In this document: positions 16,504-23,565 of the stretch, piece after piece | Layout: each line of letters begins with the position of its first letter | Position numbering within the stretch: the first letter of the stretch is position 1 | Origin: JACIYW01 sp014359745 | Lineage (GTDB): Bacteria; Pseudomonadota; Alphaproteobacteria; Rhodobacterales; Rhodobacteraceae | Direction of reading: 5' to 3' | DNA: 49,523 nt | NCBI GenBank assembly: GCA_050433985.1 | Contig: JBNPWE010000020.1 | Span: forward strand, 1-49,523 | Made by a program: the position numbers and the translations under genes | Notes under the pieces: model-generated | Told to the model about the DNA's origin: nothing | Database searches by the model: none | Seen by the model: only the letters and a program-made list of their open reading frames with translations

Positions 16504-17651
16504 AGGTGTTCCTGATCGCCGGGGAGCCTTCGGGCGACCGGCTGGGGGCGGGGCTGATGGCCGGGCTGCGGGCGCTGGTGCCCGGTGTAGGCTTTGCAGG
16601 CGTCGGCGGGCCGCTGATGCAGGAACAGGGGCTCGACAGCCTGTTTGCGATGCAGGAGCTGTCGGTCATGGGCCTGACAGAGGTGGTTCCGAAATTTCCG
16701 GCGCTGCTGCGCCGGTTAAATCAGGTGGCGCAGGCTGCCCTGGCCGCTGATCCGGCCGTGCTGATCACCATCGACAGCCCGGATTTCTGCCTGCGGGTGG
16801 CGCGCCGGGTGCGGGCCGCGCGCCCTGATCTGCGCACCATTCACTATGTCGCGCCCTCGGTCTGGGCGTGGCGGTCGGGGCGGGCGGCGCGGATGGCGCG
16901 GGTCATCGACCATGTTCTGGCGCTGCTCCCGTTCGAGCCGCCGCTGATGCGGGCGGCGGGGATGGGGTGCACCTTTGTCGGGCATCCGGTGGTGGCAGAG
17001 GTTCCGGCGACGCGCGCCGAAGCGCTGGCGTTTCGCGCCGCGCACGGCATTGCCGCCGATGCGCCGGTGGTGCTGGCCCTGCCCGGATCGCGGGCGGGCG
17101 AGGTGCGGCGGCTGGCCCCGGTGTTTGGCGACACGCTGCGCCGGGTGCTGGTGGATCATCCGGGCTTGCGGGTGGTGGTGCCGACGGTGCCGGGCGTGGC
17201 GGGGCTGGTGCACGGTGTTGTTGGCGGCTGGCCCGGCGCGCCGGTTGTGGTTGAAGACCGTGCCGCCAAGGCCGCGGCCCTGGCCTGCGGCGATGCGGCG
17301 CTGGCGGCCTCTGGCACCGTGTCGCTTGAACTGGCGGCGGCGGGGGTGCCGATGGTGATCGCCTATCGGCTGAACTGGCTGACAGAGGCGATGGTGCGGC
17401 GGCTGATCCGGGTGGATACGGTGACGCTGGTCAATCTGGTCAGCGAGAGCCGCGCGGTGCCCGAATTCCTGGGGGCCGACTGCCGCGCCAAAAACATCGC
17501 ACCGACGCTGTCGGCCCTGATAAGGCATGGGGCCGGGGCGCAGGCGGCGGCGATGCGGCGCACGCTGGATCGGCTGGGGCGCGGCGGCGAGGATCCGGGG
17601 CTGCGCGCCGCGCGCGCGGTTCTGGCCGTGATCAGCCCAGAAACGCGCTGA
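16500..17651 (+). CDS. lpxB: Lipid-A-disaccharide synthase LpxB
   Basis: Peripheral membrane glycosyltransferase (GT19) that joins UDP-2,3-diacylglucosamine and lipid X. The start is ATG 16500 inside the lpxI stop (ATGA), giving 383 residues. Landmarks are FLIAGEPSGDRLGAGLM, ELSVMGLTEVVPK, TIDSPDFCLRVARRVR, HYVAPSVWAWR and, near the donor site, SGTVSLELAAAGVPMVIAYR. The last 20 bp are shared with the convergent hydrolase gene. Confidence 0.96.
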   Translation: MKVFLIAGEPSGDRLGAGLMAGLRALVPGVGFAGVGGPLMQEQGLDSLFAMQELSVMGLTEVVPKFPALLRRLNQVAQAALAADPAVLITIDSPDFCLRVARRVRAARPDLRTIHYVAPSVWAWRSGRAARMARVIDHVLALLPFEPPLMRAAGMGCTFVGHPVVAEVPATRAEALAFRAAHGIAADAPVVLALPGSRAGEVRRLAPVFGDTLRRVLVDHPGLRVVVPTVPGVAGLVHGVVGGWPGAPVVVEDRAAKAAALACGDAALAASGTVSLELAAAGVPMVIAYRLNWLTEAMVRRLIRVDTVTLVNLVSESRAVPEFLGADCRAKNIAPTLSALIRHGAGAQAAAMRRTLDRLGRGGEDPGLRAARAVLAVISPETR

Positions 17652-18393
17652 CCGCGTTCAAAAACCCGCGCGGATTGTCGGCATGCAGCCAGTGCCCGGC
17701 ATTTTCAAGCACATCAAAGCGCGCCTGCGGGAACAGGCCCTTGATGGTTTCGTGGTGTTCGGGGCGCACATAATCCGATTTCGCCCCGGTCAGGAACAGC
17801 ACCGGCCCGGCAAAGCTGCCTTTGATATCGGGCCAGCCGATGATGCGCGGCATTTCGGCATCGAGCACGTCAAGGTTCAGCCGCCAGCCCGGCGGATCGG
17901 ATTTCAGATCAAGCGATTGCAGCAGGAAGGCGCGCACCGGCGCCTCTGGCACGGTGGCGGCAAGGCGCGCATCAGCGGCGCTGCGGGTGGTCAGGCCGGT
18001 CAGGTCAAGCCCGCGCATCGCCGCGATCAGCGGGGCCTGCGTATGCCCATAGGCCACCGGCGCGATATCGGCGACGACCAGCCTGCGCACCCGTTCGGGC
18101 GCGGTGAGCGCCAGCACCATCGCCGCCTTGCCGCCCATCGAATGGCCGATGACATCGGCCTGATCGCCATGGGCCGCGATCACCCCGGCCAGATCCGCGG
18201 CCATATCGGGATAGCTGTTGCTGGGCATCCACGGGCTGCCCGCGTGATTGCGCATGTCAACGCTGATCACCTGCCGCGACAGGGCCAGACGTTTCGCAAT
18301 CGCCCCCCAGTTGCGCGCCGACCCAAACAGGCCGTGCACGATCAGGATGGGGGGCTGGGCCGTGTCAGGGCCGAGGATCTGGGTTTCAAGCAT
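17632..18393 (-). CDS. Alpha/beta-hydrolase fold esterase (YbfF-like)
   Basis: 253 residues. The oxyanion segment HGLFGSARNWG is at about 20-30. The nucleophile elbow GHSMGG is at 83-88 with Ser85, and the catalytic His234 lies in NAGHWLHADNP. The overall pattern resembles the YbfF/ABHD11-type small acyl esterases, whose natural substrates are poorly known (acyl-CoA and short-chain esters have been reported for relatives). Its 3' end overlaps the lpxB 3' end by 20 bp on the opposite strand, so there is no room for a conventional terminator between them. Confidence 0.85.
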   Translation of the reverse strand: MLETQILGPDTAQPPILIVHGLFGSARNWGAIAKRLALSRQVISVDMRNHAGSPWMPSNSYPDMAADLAGVIAAHGDQADVIGHSMGGKAAMVLALTAPERVRRLVVADIAPVAYGHTQAPLIAAMRGLDLTGLTTRSAADARLAATVPEAPVRAFLLQSLDLKSDPPGWRLNLDVLDAEMPRIIGWPDIKGSFAGPVLFLTGAKSDYVRPEHHETIKGLFPQARFDVLENAGHWLHADNPRGFLNAVSAFLG

Positions 18394-18481
18394 GGGGTTT
18401 CATACTATCCCCGCCGGGTTGATGCCAGAGGCAAGATACGCACCAACCCGGTCGTGTGGCCCGCGTATCGGGCGTGGGAGC

Positions 18482-18504
18482 GCGTATTTTTGCCAAGATG
18501 AATG
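18482..18504 (+). repeat. Dispersed intergenic repeat, copy 2
   Basis: GCGTATTTTTGCCAAGATGAATG-like copy of the family described at 3301. It lies in the 243-bp divergent gap between the hydrolase and the next gene; nothing else is visible in the gap. Confidence 0.75.
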
Positions 18505-18636
18505 ACAGGTGGCGGTTTGGGGCCGCGCGGGCGATAGAGGCTTTTCGACTGGCGGAAACGGTGGCAAGTTGGCATCCCGCGCGCGGGGCGTGCGTATCTT
18601 GCGCCGGTATTGGCGGCTGGGTTCAGGAATTTTGAC

Positions 18637-19008
18637 ATGACGATCACATCGGTGCAGAAAATGGCCGACCGCGTCGCGGAATTGATGGAAGAGCGTTTGA
18701 AAGTGCGGGGCGCGGGCCTGCCGGAAAAACTGCGCCGGGGCGGGCGGCTGTTGCCGCGCAAGGTGCGTGTGCAGGCGCAATATCTGGCAGAGGCGTGCCG
18801 TCAGGCCGAGCACCCGCATTTGCGGGTGCGCGTTGACATGGCCCGCGTGGCCGGGGCCTATGACGCCACCGTGCGCCATCTGACCGGAATCAACCGCTGG
18901 CAACGGCGACGGGTGGCGGCGCTTGATTTCCTGGCAAGCGCCGCGTTCAACCTTCTGGTTCTTGCGGCGCTGGTGATTGCGGTGCTGATCTGGCGCGGAT
19001 ATCTGTAG
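18637..19008 (+). CDS. Conserved alphaproteobacterial protein with one C-terminal membrane helix
   Basis: 123 residues from ATG 18637, chosen because CAGGAA precedes it. An in-frame start 27 bp upstream has no visible ribosome binding site. The body is basic and helical (MADRVAELMEERLKVRGAGL, KVRVQAQYLAEACRQAEHPH). The last 25 residues form a single transmembrane helix (FNLLVLAALVIAVLIWRGYL), so it is probably a tail-anchored inner-membrane protein. I know the type from related genomes only as a hypothetical protein; no function is assigned. Confidence 0.75.
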   Translation: MTITSVQKMADRVAELMEERLKVRGAGLPEKLRRGGRLLPRKVRVQAQYLAEACRQAEHPHLRVRVDMARVAGAYDATVRHLTGINRWQRRRVAALDFLASAAFNLLVLAALVIAVLIWRGYL

Positions 19009-19419
19009 GCGCGCCTTGCGCCGAAGGGTCGATATGGTTGCGAACGCTGCTTCAGGTCGACCTCTAACGATCGGGGGCCTTTGTCTGCCCCGGATCGGGC
19101 CGGGCAGACGGGTTCAGATGAAGCCCTGGGTCTCTGCGGTGGAACCGGGCGTTGCAAAAGCGCGTGAGGCGGTTCTGCGCGTTTGGCCGTGGCGCGCCCA
19201 TTCAGGCCAACAGTACCCCAACGAACGCGGCCCCGTAACGGCTGGATGCCGACGGTGCGGGCTGAGTTTTCGTCAGGCCATGTGAAACAAGGCCCGGCAA
19301 TGGTGGGCCTGCGCCGGTATGGCGCAGCGCCATCTCGCCGCGATCGGGCGCATCCGGCTGGTGCCGCAGTCGATAAAGATGTAAATCCACGACATGAGCT
19401 TGGGGAAAGAGTATCCGCG
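19009..19419. other. Gap without a recognisable gene
   Basis: About 410 bp between the one-helix protein and the Rrf2-like remnant. Short frames exist on both strands but none has a ribosome binding site, family similarity or convincing composition. The minus-strand frame at 19202-19390 reads as a possible relic (RGEMALRHTGAG...) that I cannot place. Confidence 0.4.
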
Positions 19420-19638
19420 ATGCGGCTGACGCGCTACACGGACCACGCGATGCGCGTGCGGCGACGGGGGGGGCTTTATCTGGTGCGGGTCAAGGATGTG
19501 GTCAGGGTGCATGGCGCTGCCCGCATCGCCATCGCCCCCATTACCATTGCCCGCGTCGCGGCCGATCACGACAGGTTGCCCGGTCGGGTCTTGCCCCTGC
19601 GGGACGGATTCGTGACGCCAAAGAGGGCAAGCGCGTGA
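19420..19638 (+). pseudogene. Short Rrf2/NsrR-like remnant
   Basis: A 72-codon frame starts after a GGGGAAAGAG ribosome binding site with MRLTRYTDHAMRV, the hallmark N-terminus of NsrR-type Rrf2 repressors. It then jumps to RRRGGLYLVRVKDVVRV, resembling the later wing region (RGRGGGLxLA...DVVRA). The helix-turn-helix in between and the [2Fe-2S] cysteines are missing, so this looks like an internally deleted gene. The frame overlaps the next start by 4 bp (GTGA), so it might still be translated ahead of the Crp/Fnr gene. Confidence 0.45.
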
Positions 19639-20297
19639 CGGGCGCAGGCTGGACAGGGCGCATCGCCGGGCTGGCCGGACTGGCGGAAGATCTGCGGGCC
19701 GAACTGGAATCCCGCAGCCGGATCGTGCGTTTGCCCGCAGGCGCGACGGTCTTTTCGCCGGGGCAGGCCGCCGACCATCTGCTTTTGATGCTGCGCGGCA
19801 CGGTGCGGGTCAGCCAGATATCCGGATCGGGCCGCGAGATCGTGCTCTACCGGGTCGAGGCGGGCGAGAGCTGCGTCATGACCACCGCCTGCATGATCGG
19901 GGATCAGGATTATCCGGCCGAAGGCGTGGCCGAGACCGAGGTGGAGGCCGTGGCGCTTCCCCGCGCGGTGTTCGACGATCTTGCCGCCCGCTCTGCCATG
20001 TTCCGGGCCTTCGTGTTCCGCGCCTATGCCCAGCGGATCACCGACCTGTTCCGCATCATCGACGAGGTTGCCTTTGGCCACATCGACATCCGCCTGGCCC
20101 AGCGGCTGCTTGCCCTGGCCGGTGATGGCGGTGAGGTGCGCATCACCCACCAGCAGCTTGCCACCGAGCTTGGCACGGCGCGCGAGGTTATCTCGCGGCA
20201 GTTGCAGGAATTCCAGCGCCGCGGCTGGATCGCACAGGCCCGCGGCGCGGTGAAGATATGCGACCGCCGGGCGCTGGCGGCGCTTGGTCAGGGCTGA
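19635..20297 (+). CDS. Crp/Fnr-family regulator with a C-x5-C thiol pair, next to sulfur genes
   Basis: 220 residues, GTG start after GAGGG. The cyclic-nucleotide-binding beta roll spans about 25-110, a dimerisation helix about 115-150, and a winged helix (ITHQQLATELGTAREVISRQ) about 168-200. The N-terminal cysteine cluster of oxygen-sensing FNR is absent. Instead Cys80 and Cys86 lie in GESCVMTTACMIG inside the sensor domain. The DUF2892, Blh-like and SulP genes follow in the same direction, so I infer control of that sulfur module, possibly by thiol or persulfide chemistry. A dyad at 20357-20369 is a candidate target. Confidence 0.88.
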   Translation: MTGAGWTGRIAGLAGLAEDLRAELESRSRIVRLPAGATVFSPGQAADHLLLMLRGTVRVSQISGSGREIVLYRVEAGESCVMTTACMIGDQDYPAEGVAETEVEAVALPRAVFDDLAARSAMFRAFVFRAYAQRITDLFRIIDEVAFGHIDIRLAQRLLALAGDGGEVRITHQQLATELGTAREVISRQLQEFQRRGWIAQARGAVKICDRRALAALGQG

Positions 20298-20356
20298 AAC
20301 CTTTTCACAGCGCAGGGTTGCCCCCCGATGCGGCGCGTGTGTTTGGGCGCGTCTTG

Positions 20357-20369
20357 GTGACTTCGTCAC
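20357..20369. promoter_or_regulatory. Candidate operator before the DUF2892 gene
   Basis: Perfect palindrome GTGAC-TTC-GTCAC, 59 bp upstream of the DUF2892 start and 60 bp after the Crp/Fnr gene. Its GTGA...TCAC half-sites resemble Crp-type recognition, with a spacing one base shorter than the classic Crp site. The link to the neighbouring regulator is an inference. Confidence 0.45.
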
Positions 20370-20427
20370 AGACGCACCCAGCGCAAAGCGCTATACGTCT
20401 TTTAGCTTTTACAGGAGGATCACCCCC

Positions 20428-20640
20428 ATGAGCGTGAACATCGGAACTTTCGACCGGGCGCTGCGCGCGCTCATTGGCGCGGCCCTGCTGGTGCTGGCCT
20501 TCGGGGGCTTTGCGCCCGCCCTTTCGACCGGCGCGCCGAAATGGATCGCGGTCGCGGTCGGTCTGATCCTGCTGGCCACGGCTGCGCTGCGGCTCTGCCC
20601 GCTTTACGCGATCTTCGGCATCCGCACCTGCAAGCGCTGA
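20428..20640 (+). CDS. DUF2892 (YgaP-like) inner-membrane protein
   Basis: 70 residues after a strong CAGGAGGA ribosome binding site. It begins MSVNIGTFDRALRALIGAAL and has two hydrophobic helices (about 12-32 and 37-57), closing with RLCPLYAIFGIRTCKR. This matches the DUF2892 domain that is fused to rhodanese in YgaP. Stand-alone versions recur beside persulfide and sulfite handling genes. The two Cys residues near the C-terminus face the end of helix two. A role in moving or presenting sulfur species is plausible but unproven. Confidence 0.88.
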   Translation: MSVNIGTFDRALRALIGAALLVLAFGGFAPALSTGAPKWIAVAVGLILLATAALRLCPLYAIFGIRTCKR

Positions 20641-20698
20641 GCACGCAGCGGCGCGCGCGAACCGGAGGAAATCCCGGACGAAATCCCAGAGGGAACCC

Positions 20699-21583
20699 AT
20701 GACTCACGACCCCGTCAACATGACCATCCACCCCGAGGTCGAGGCATTTTTCGACGCGGCGACGAACACCATAAGCTACATCGTGAAGGATCCGGGTTCA
20801 AACGCCTGCGCCATCGTCGATTCGGTGATGGACATCGACTATGCCGCCGGGCGCATCACCTATGATCATGCCGACGCGATGGTGGCGCGGGTGCGCGCGC
20901 GTGGCCTGCGGCTGGAATGGATCATCGAGACCCATGTCCATGCCGATCACCTTTCCGCCGCGCCGTATATCCAGGCGCGGCTGGGGGGCAAGATCGGCAT
21001 CGGCGAGAACATCCTGATCGTGCAGGAGACCTTTGGAAAGATCTTCAACGAAGGTACCGAGTTCCAGCGCGACGGCAGCCAGTTTGACAGGCTCTTTACC
21101 GATGGCGATACCTACACCGTGGGCGGTATGGCCTGCTTTGCCATCCACACGCCGGGCCACACGCCCGCCTGCATGACCCATGTGATGGGTGATGCCGCTT
21201 TCGTGGGCGATACGCTGTTCATGCCTGACGGCGGTTCGGCGCGGGCCGATTTTCCGGGCGGCGACGCGGGCATGCTTTATGATTCGATCCAGAAGGTATT
21301 GGCGCTGCCCGATGAGATGCGGCTTTTCATGTGCCACGATTACGGCCCCAATGGCCGCGAAATCCGGTGGGAGACCACCGTGGCCGATGAGCGCGCGCAC
21401 AACATCCATGTCGGCGGCGGCAAGACGCGCGAGGATTTCATCCGCTTCCGCACCGAAAGGGACGCGACGCTTGGCATGCCGCGGCTGATCCTGCCCTCGC
21501 TTCAGGTCAACATGCGCGCGGGCGAAGTGCCCAGGGACAAGGACGGCCGACCCATGCTCAAACTGCCGGTGAACGCGCTTTGA
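20699..21583 (+). CDS. Metallo-beta-lactamase-fold hydrolase, Blh/ETHE1-like (probable persulfide dioxygenase)
   Basis: 294 residues. The metal motif ETHVHADH gives His79, His81, Asp83 and His84. FAIHTPGHTPACMTHV and FVGDTLFMPDGGSARADFPG supply the further metal ligands, with the TLFMPDxGxARxDFPGG signature of the Blh/ETHE1 group. Such enzymes oxidise glutathione persulfide to sulfite, and related Blh proteins act in sulfide detoxification and biofilm regulons. The start follows a GGGAACCC-type leader 58 bp after the DUF2892 gene. Together with SulP downstream this suggests sulfide or persulfide oxidation coupled to sulfur-oxyanion transport. Confidence 0.88.
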   Translation: MTHDPVNMTIHPEVEAFFDAATNTISYIVKDPGSNACAIVDSVMDIDYAAGRITYDHADAMVARVRARGLRLEWIIETHVHADHLSAAPYIQARLGGKIGIGENILIVQETFGKIFNEGTEFQRDGSQFDRLFTDGDTYTVGGMACFAIHTPGHTPACMTHVMGDAAFVGDTLFMPDGGSARADFPGGDAGMLYDSIQKVLALPDEMRLFMCHDYGPNGREIRWETTVADERAHNIHVGGGKTREDFIRFRTERDATLGMPRLILPSLQVNMRAGEVPRDKDGRPMLKLPVNAL

Positions 21584-21626
21584 AGCGTCACGCGCACAAT
21601 TGATCAACCATCGAGCATCAACAGAC

Positions 21627-23393
21627 ATGGCCCGGACGAAACGCACCTTTTGGCGATACCTGCCGATCCTGGTCTGGGGCCGCAGCTATGATCGGGCGGC
21701 GCTGACAAGCGACCTTGTCGCAGCCGTGATCGTCACGATCATGCTGATCCCGCAGTCGCTTGCCTATGCGATGCTCGCCGGGCTGCCGCCCGAGGCCGGG
21801 ATCTATGCCTCTATCGCCCCGATCCTGCTTTATGCGGTCTTCGGTTCGTCGCGGGCGCTTGCGGTCGGCCCGGTGGCGGTGGTTTCGCTGATGACGGCGG
21901 CGGCGATCGGACAGGTGGCCGAGGCAGGCAGCATGGGATATGCGGCGGCGGCGCTGACGCTGGCGCTGCTGTCCGGGGTCATGCTGATGGCTCTTGGCCT
22001 TCTGCGGCTGGGGTTTATCGCCAATTTCCTGTCGCACCCGGTGATTGCGGGGTTCATCACTGCCTCGGGGCTGCTGATCGCCACCAGCCAGATCAAGCAT
22101 ATCCTTGGCGTGCCGGCGGGCGGGCACACGCTGATAGAGATGCTGGGTTCGCTGGCCGCGCATCTGGGCGCAACACATCTGCCGACCCTTGTCATCGGCG
22201 TTGCGGCGACCGTCTTCCTGTTCTGGGTGCGCAAGGGGTTGAAACCTGCGCTTGTCCGCCTTGGGCTTGGGCCGCGGTCGGCGGATCTGGTGGCGAAGGC
22301 GGGGCCGGTGGCCGCCGTGGCCGTGACGACGCTGGCGGTCTGGGCGCTTGGTCTTGATGCGCGGGGCGTGGCCATCGTGGGCGCGGTGCCGCAGGGCCTG
22401 CCGCCGCTGACCCTGCCCGATCTTTCGCCCGATCTTCTGGCCAAGCTGGTGCTGCCCGCCGCGCTCATCTCGCTGATCGGTTTTGTCGAGTCGGTCTCGG
22501 TCGCGCAAACGCTTGCGGCCCGGCGCCGTCAACGCATCGATCCCGATCAGGAACTGATCGGGCTGGGTGCCGCGAATATCGGCGCGGCCTTCACCGGCGG
22601 CTATCCGGTGACGGGGGGCTTTGCCCGTTCGGTCGTGAATTTCGACGCGGGCGCCGAGACGCCGGCCGCCGGGGCCTTCACCGCGGCGGGCCTTGCCATC
22701 GCCGCTGTGGCGCTGACGCCGCTTATCTTCTACCTGCCGACAGCGACGCTTGCAGCCACGATCATCGTCGCGGTGCTCAGCCTGGTGGATTTCTCGATCC
22801 TGCGGAAATCCTGGGCCTATTCGCGCGCCGATTTTGCCGCGGTGCTGGCCACAATCGTGCTGACCCTCGGGCTTGGGGTCGAGGCGGGCGTTTCGGCGGG
22901 TGTGCTCATCTCGATCGGCCTGCATCTTTACAAGACCTCGCGCCCGCATGTGGCCGAGGTGGGGCTTGTTCCCGGCACCCAGCATTTCCGCAACGTCCTG
23001 CGCCACCGGGTTGTGACCAGCCCGAAGGTTCTGGCCCTGCGCGTCGATGAAAGCCTTTACTTCGCCAATGCGCGGTTTCTGGAGGATCTGATCCAGGACC
23101 GCGTCGCCGCGGATTGCCCCATCGAACATGTGGTTCTGATGTGCCCGGCGATCAACGAGATCGACTTTTCCGCCCTCGAAAGCCTTGAGGCGATCAACGA
23201 GCGGCTGCGCGGTATCGGCATCAGGCTGCATCTTTCCGAGGTCAAGGGCCCGGTCATGGACCGCCTGAAACGCAGCCATTTCCTTGATACCCTGAACGGC
23301 CGGGTGTTCCTGTCGCATTACGACGCATGGATGGAGTTGACCGGCGGGCAAGGCGCCATGCCGACAGCCGCCCAAGCCGCCCCTTCGGGGTAA
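21627..23393 (+). CDS. SulP-family anion transporter with STAS domain
   Basis: 588 residues from ATG 21627; a TTG nine codons upstream is possible but less likely. The SulP signature lies near the N-terminus (DLVAAVIVTIMLIPQSLAYA then GLPPEAGIYAS). About 11-13 transmembrane helices run to residue 430, including GGYPVTGGFARSVVN. A cytoplasmic STAS domain occupies about 450-570 (ALRVDESLYFANARFLEDLI, then EIDFSALESLEAINERL). The substrate is probably sulfate or a related anion. Given the upstream persulfide dioxygenase, export or uptake of sulfite/sulfate fits, but direction is not decided by sequence. Confidence 0.92.
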   Translation: MARTKRTFWRYLPILVWGRSYDRAALTSDLVAAVIVTIMLIPQSLAYAMLAGLPPEAGIYASIAPILLYAVFGSSRALAVGPVAVVSLMTAAAIGQVAEAGSMGYAAAALTLALLSGVMLMALGLLRLGFIANFLSHPVIAGFITASGLLIATSQIKHILGVPAGGHTLIEMLGSLAAHLGATHLPTLVIGVAATVFLFWVRKGLKPALVRLGLGPRSADLVAKAGPVAAVAVTTLAVWALGLDARGVAIVGAVPQGLPPLTLPDLSPDLLAKLVLPAALISLIGFVESVSVAQTLAARRRQRIDPDQELIGLGAANIGAAFTGGYPVTGGFARSVVNFDAGAETPAAGAFTAAGLAIAAVALTPLIFYLPTATLAATIIVAVLSLVDFSILRKSWAYSRADFAAVLATIVLTLGLGVEAGVSAGVLISIGLHLYKTSRPHVAEVGLVPGTQHFRNVLRHRVVTSPKVLALRVDESLYFANARFLEDLIQDRVAADCPIEHVVLMCPAINEIDFSALESLEAINERLRGIGIRLHLSEVKGPVMDRLKRSHFLDTLNGRVFLSHYDAWMELTGGQGAMPTAAQAAPSG

Positions 23394-23530
23394 GCGATGC
23401 CGATCCCGCAGCGACGGTTCGGGGCTGTGGTGATGGTTTGACGACAGGCTTGGCGCCTTGGCGATCCGGTCTTGCAAGGTGTCGCCATGTGCCCCGGCGC
23501 CGCGCAAGGGGATGAATGCGCTCCGCTCGG

Positions 23531-23553
23531 GAGTATTTGAGCCAAGATGAAGG
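23531..23553 (+). repeat. Dispersed intergenic repeat, copy 3
   Basis: Variant GAGTATTTGAGCCAAGATGA in the 172-bp convergent gap between the SulP gene and hrpB. It is preceded by the GC-rich GCTCCGCTCGG, consistent with a stem-plus-T-rich 3'-end element. Confidence 0.7.
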
Positions 23554-23565
23554 GGCGGGCCTTGG

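Noticed and set aside
19183..19419. Possible small gene upstream of the Rrf2-like remnant
   Set aside because: Frames on both strands lack ribosome sites and family similarity; the plus-strand frame reaches similarity only at the MRLTRYTDHAMRV remnant.
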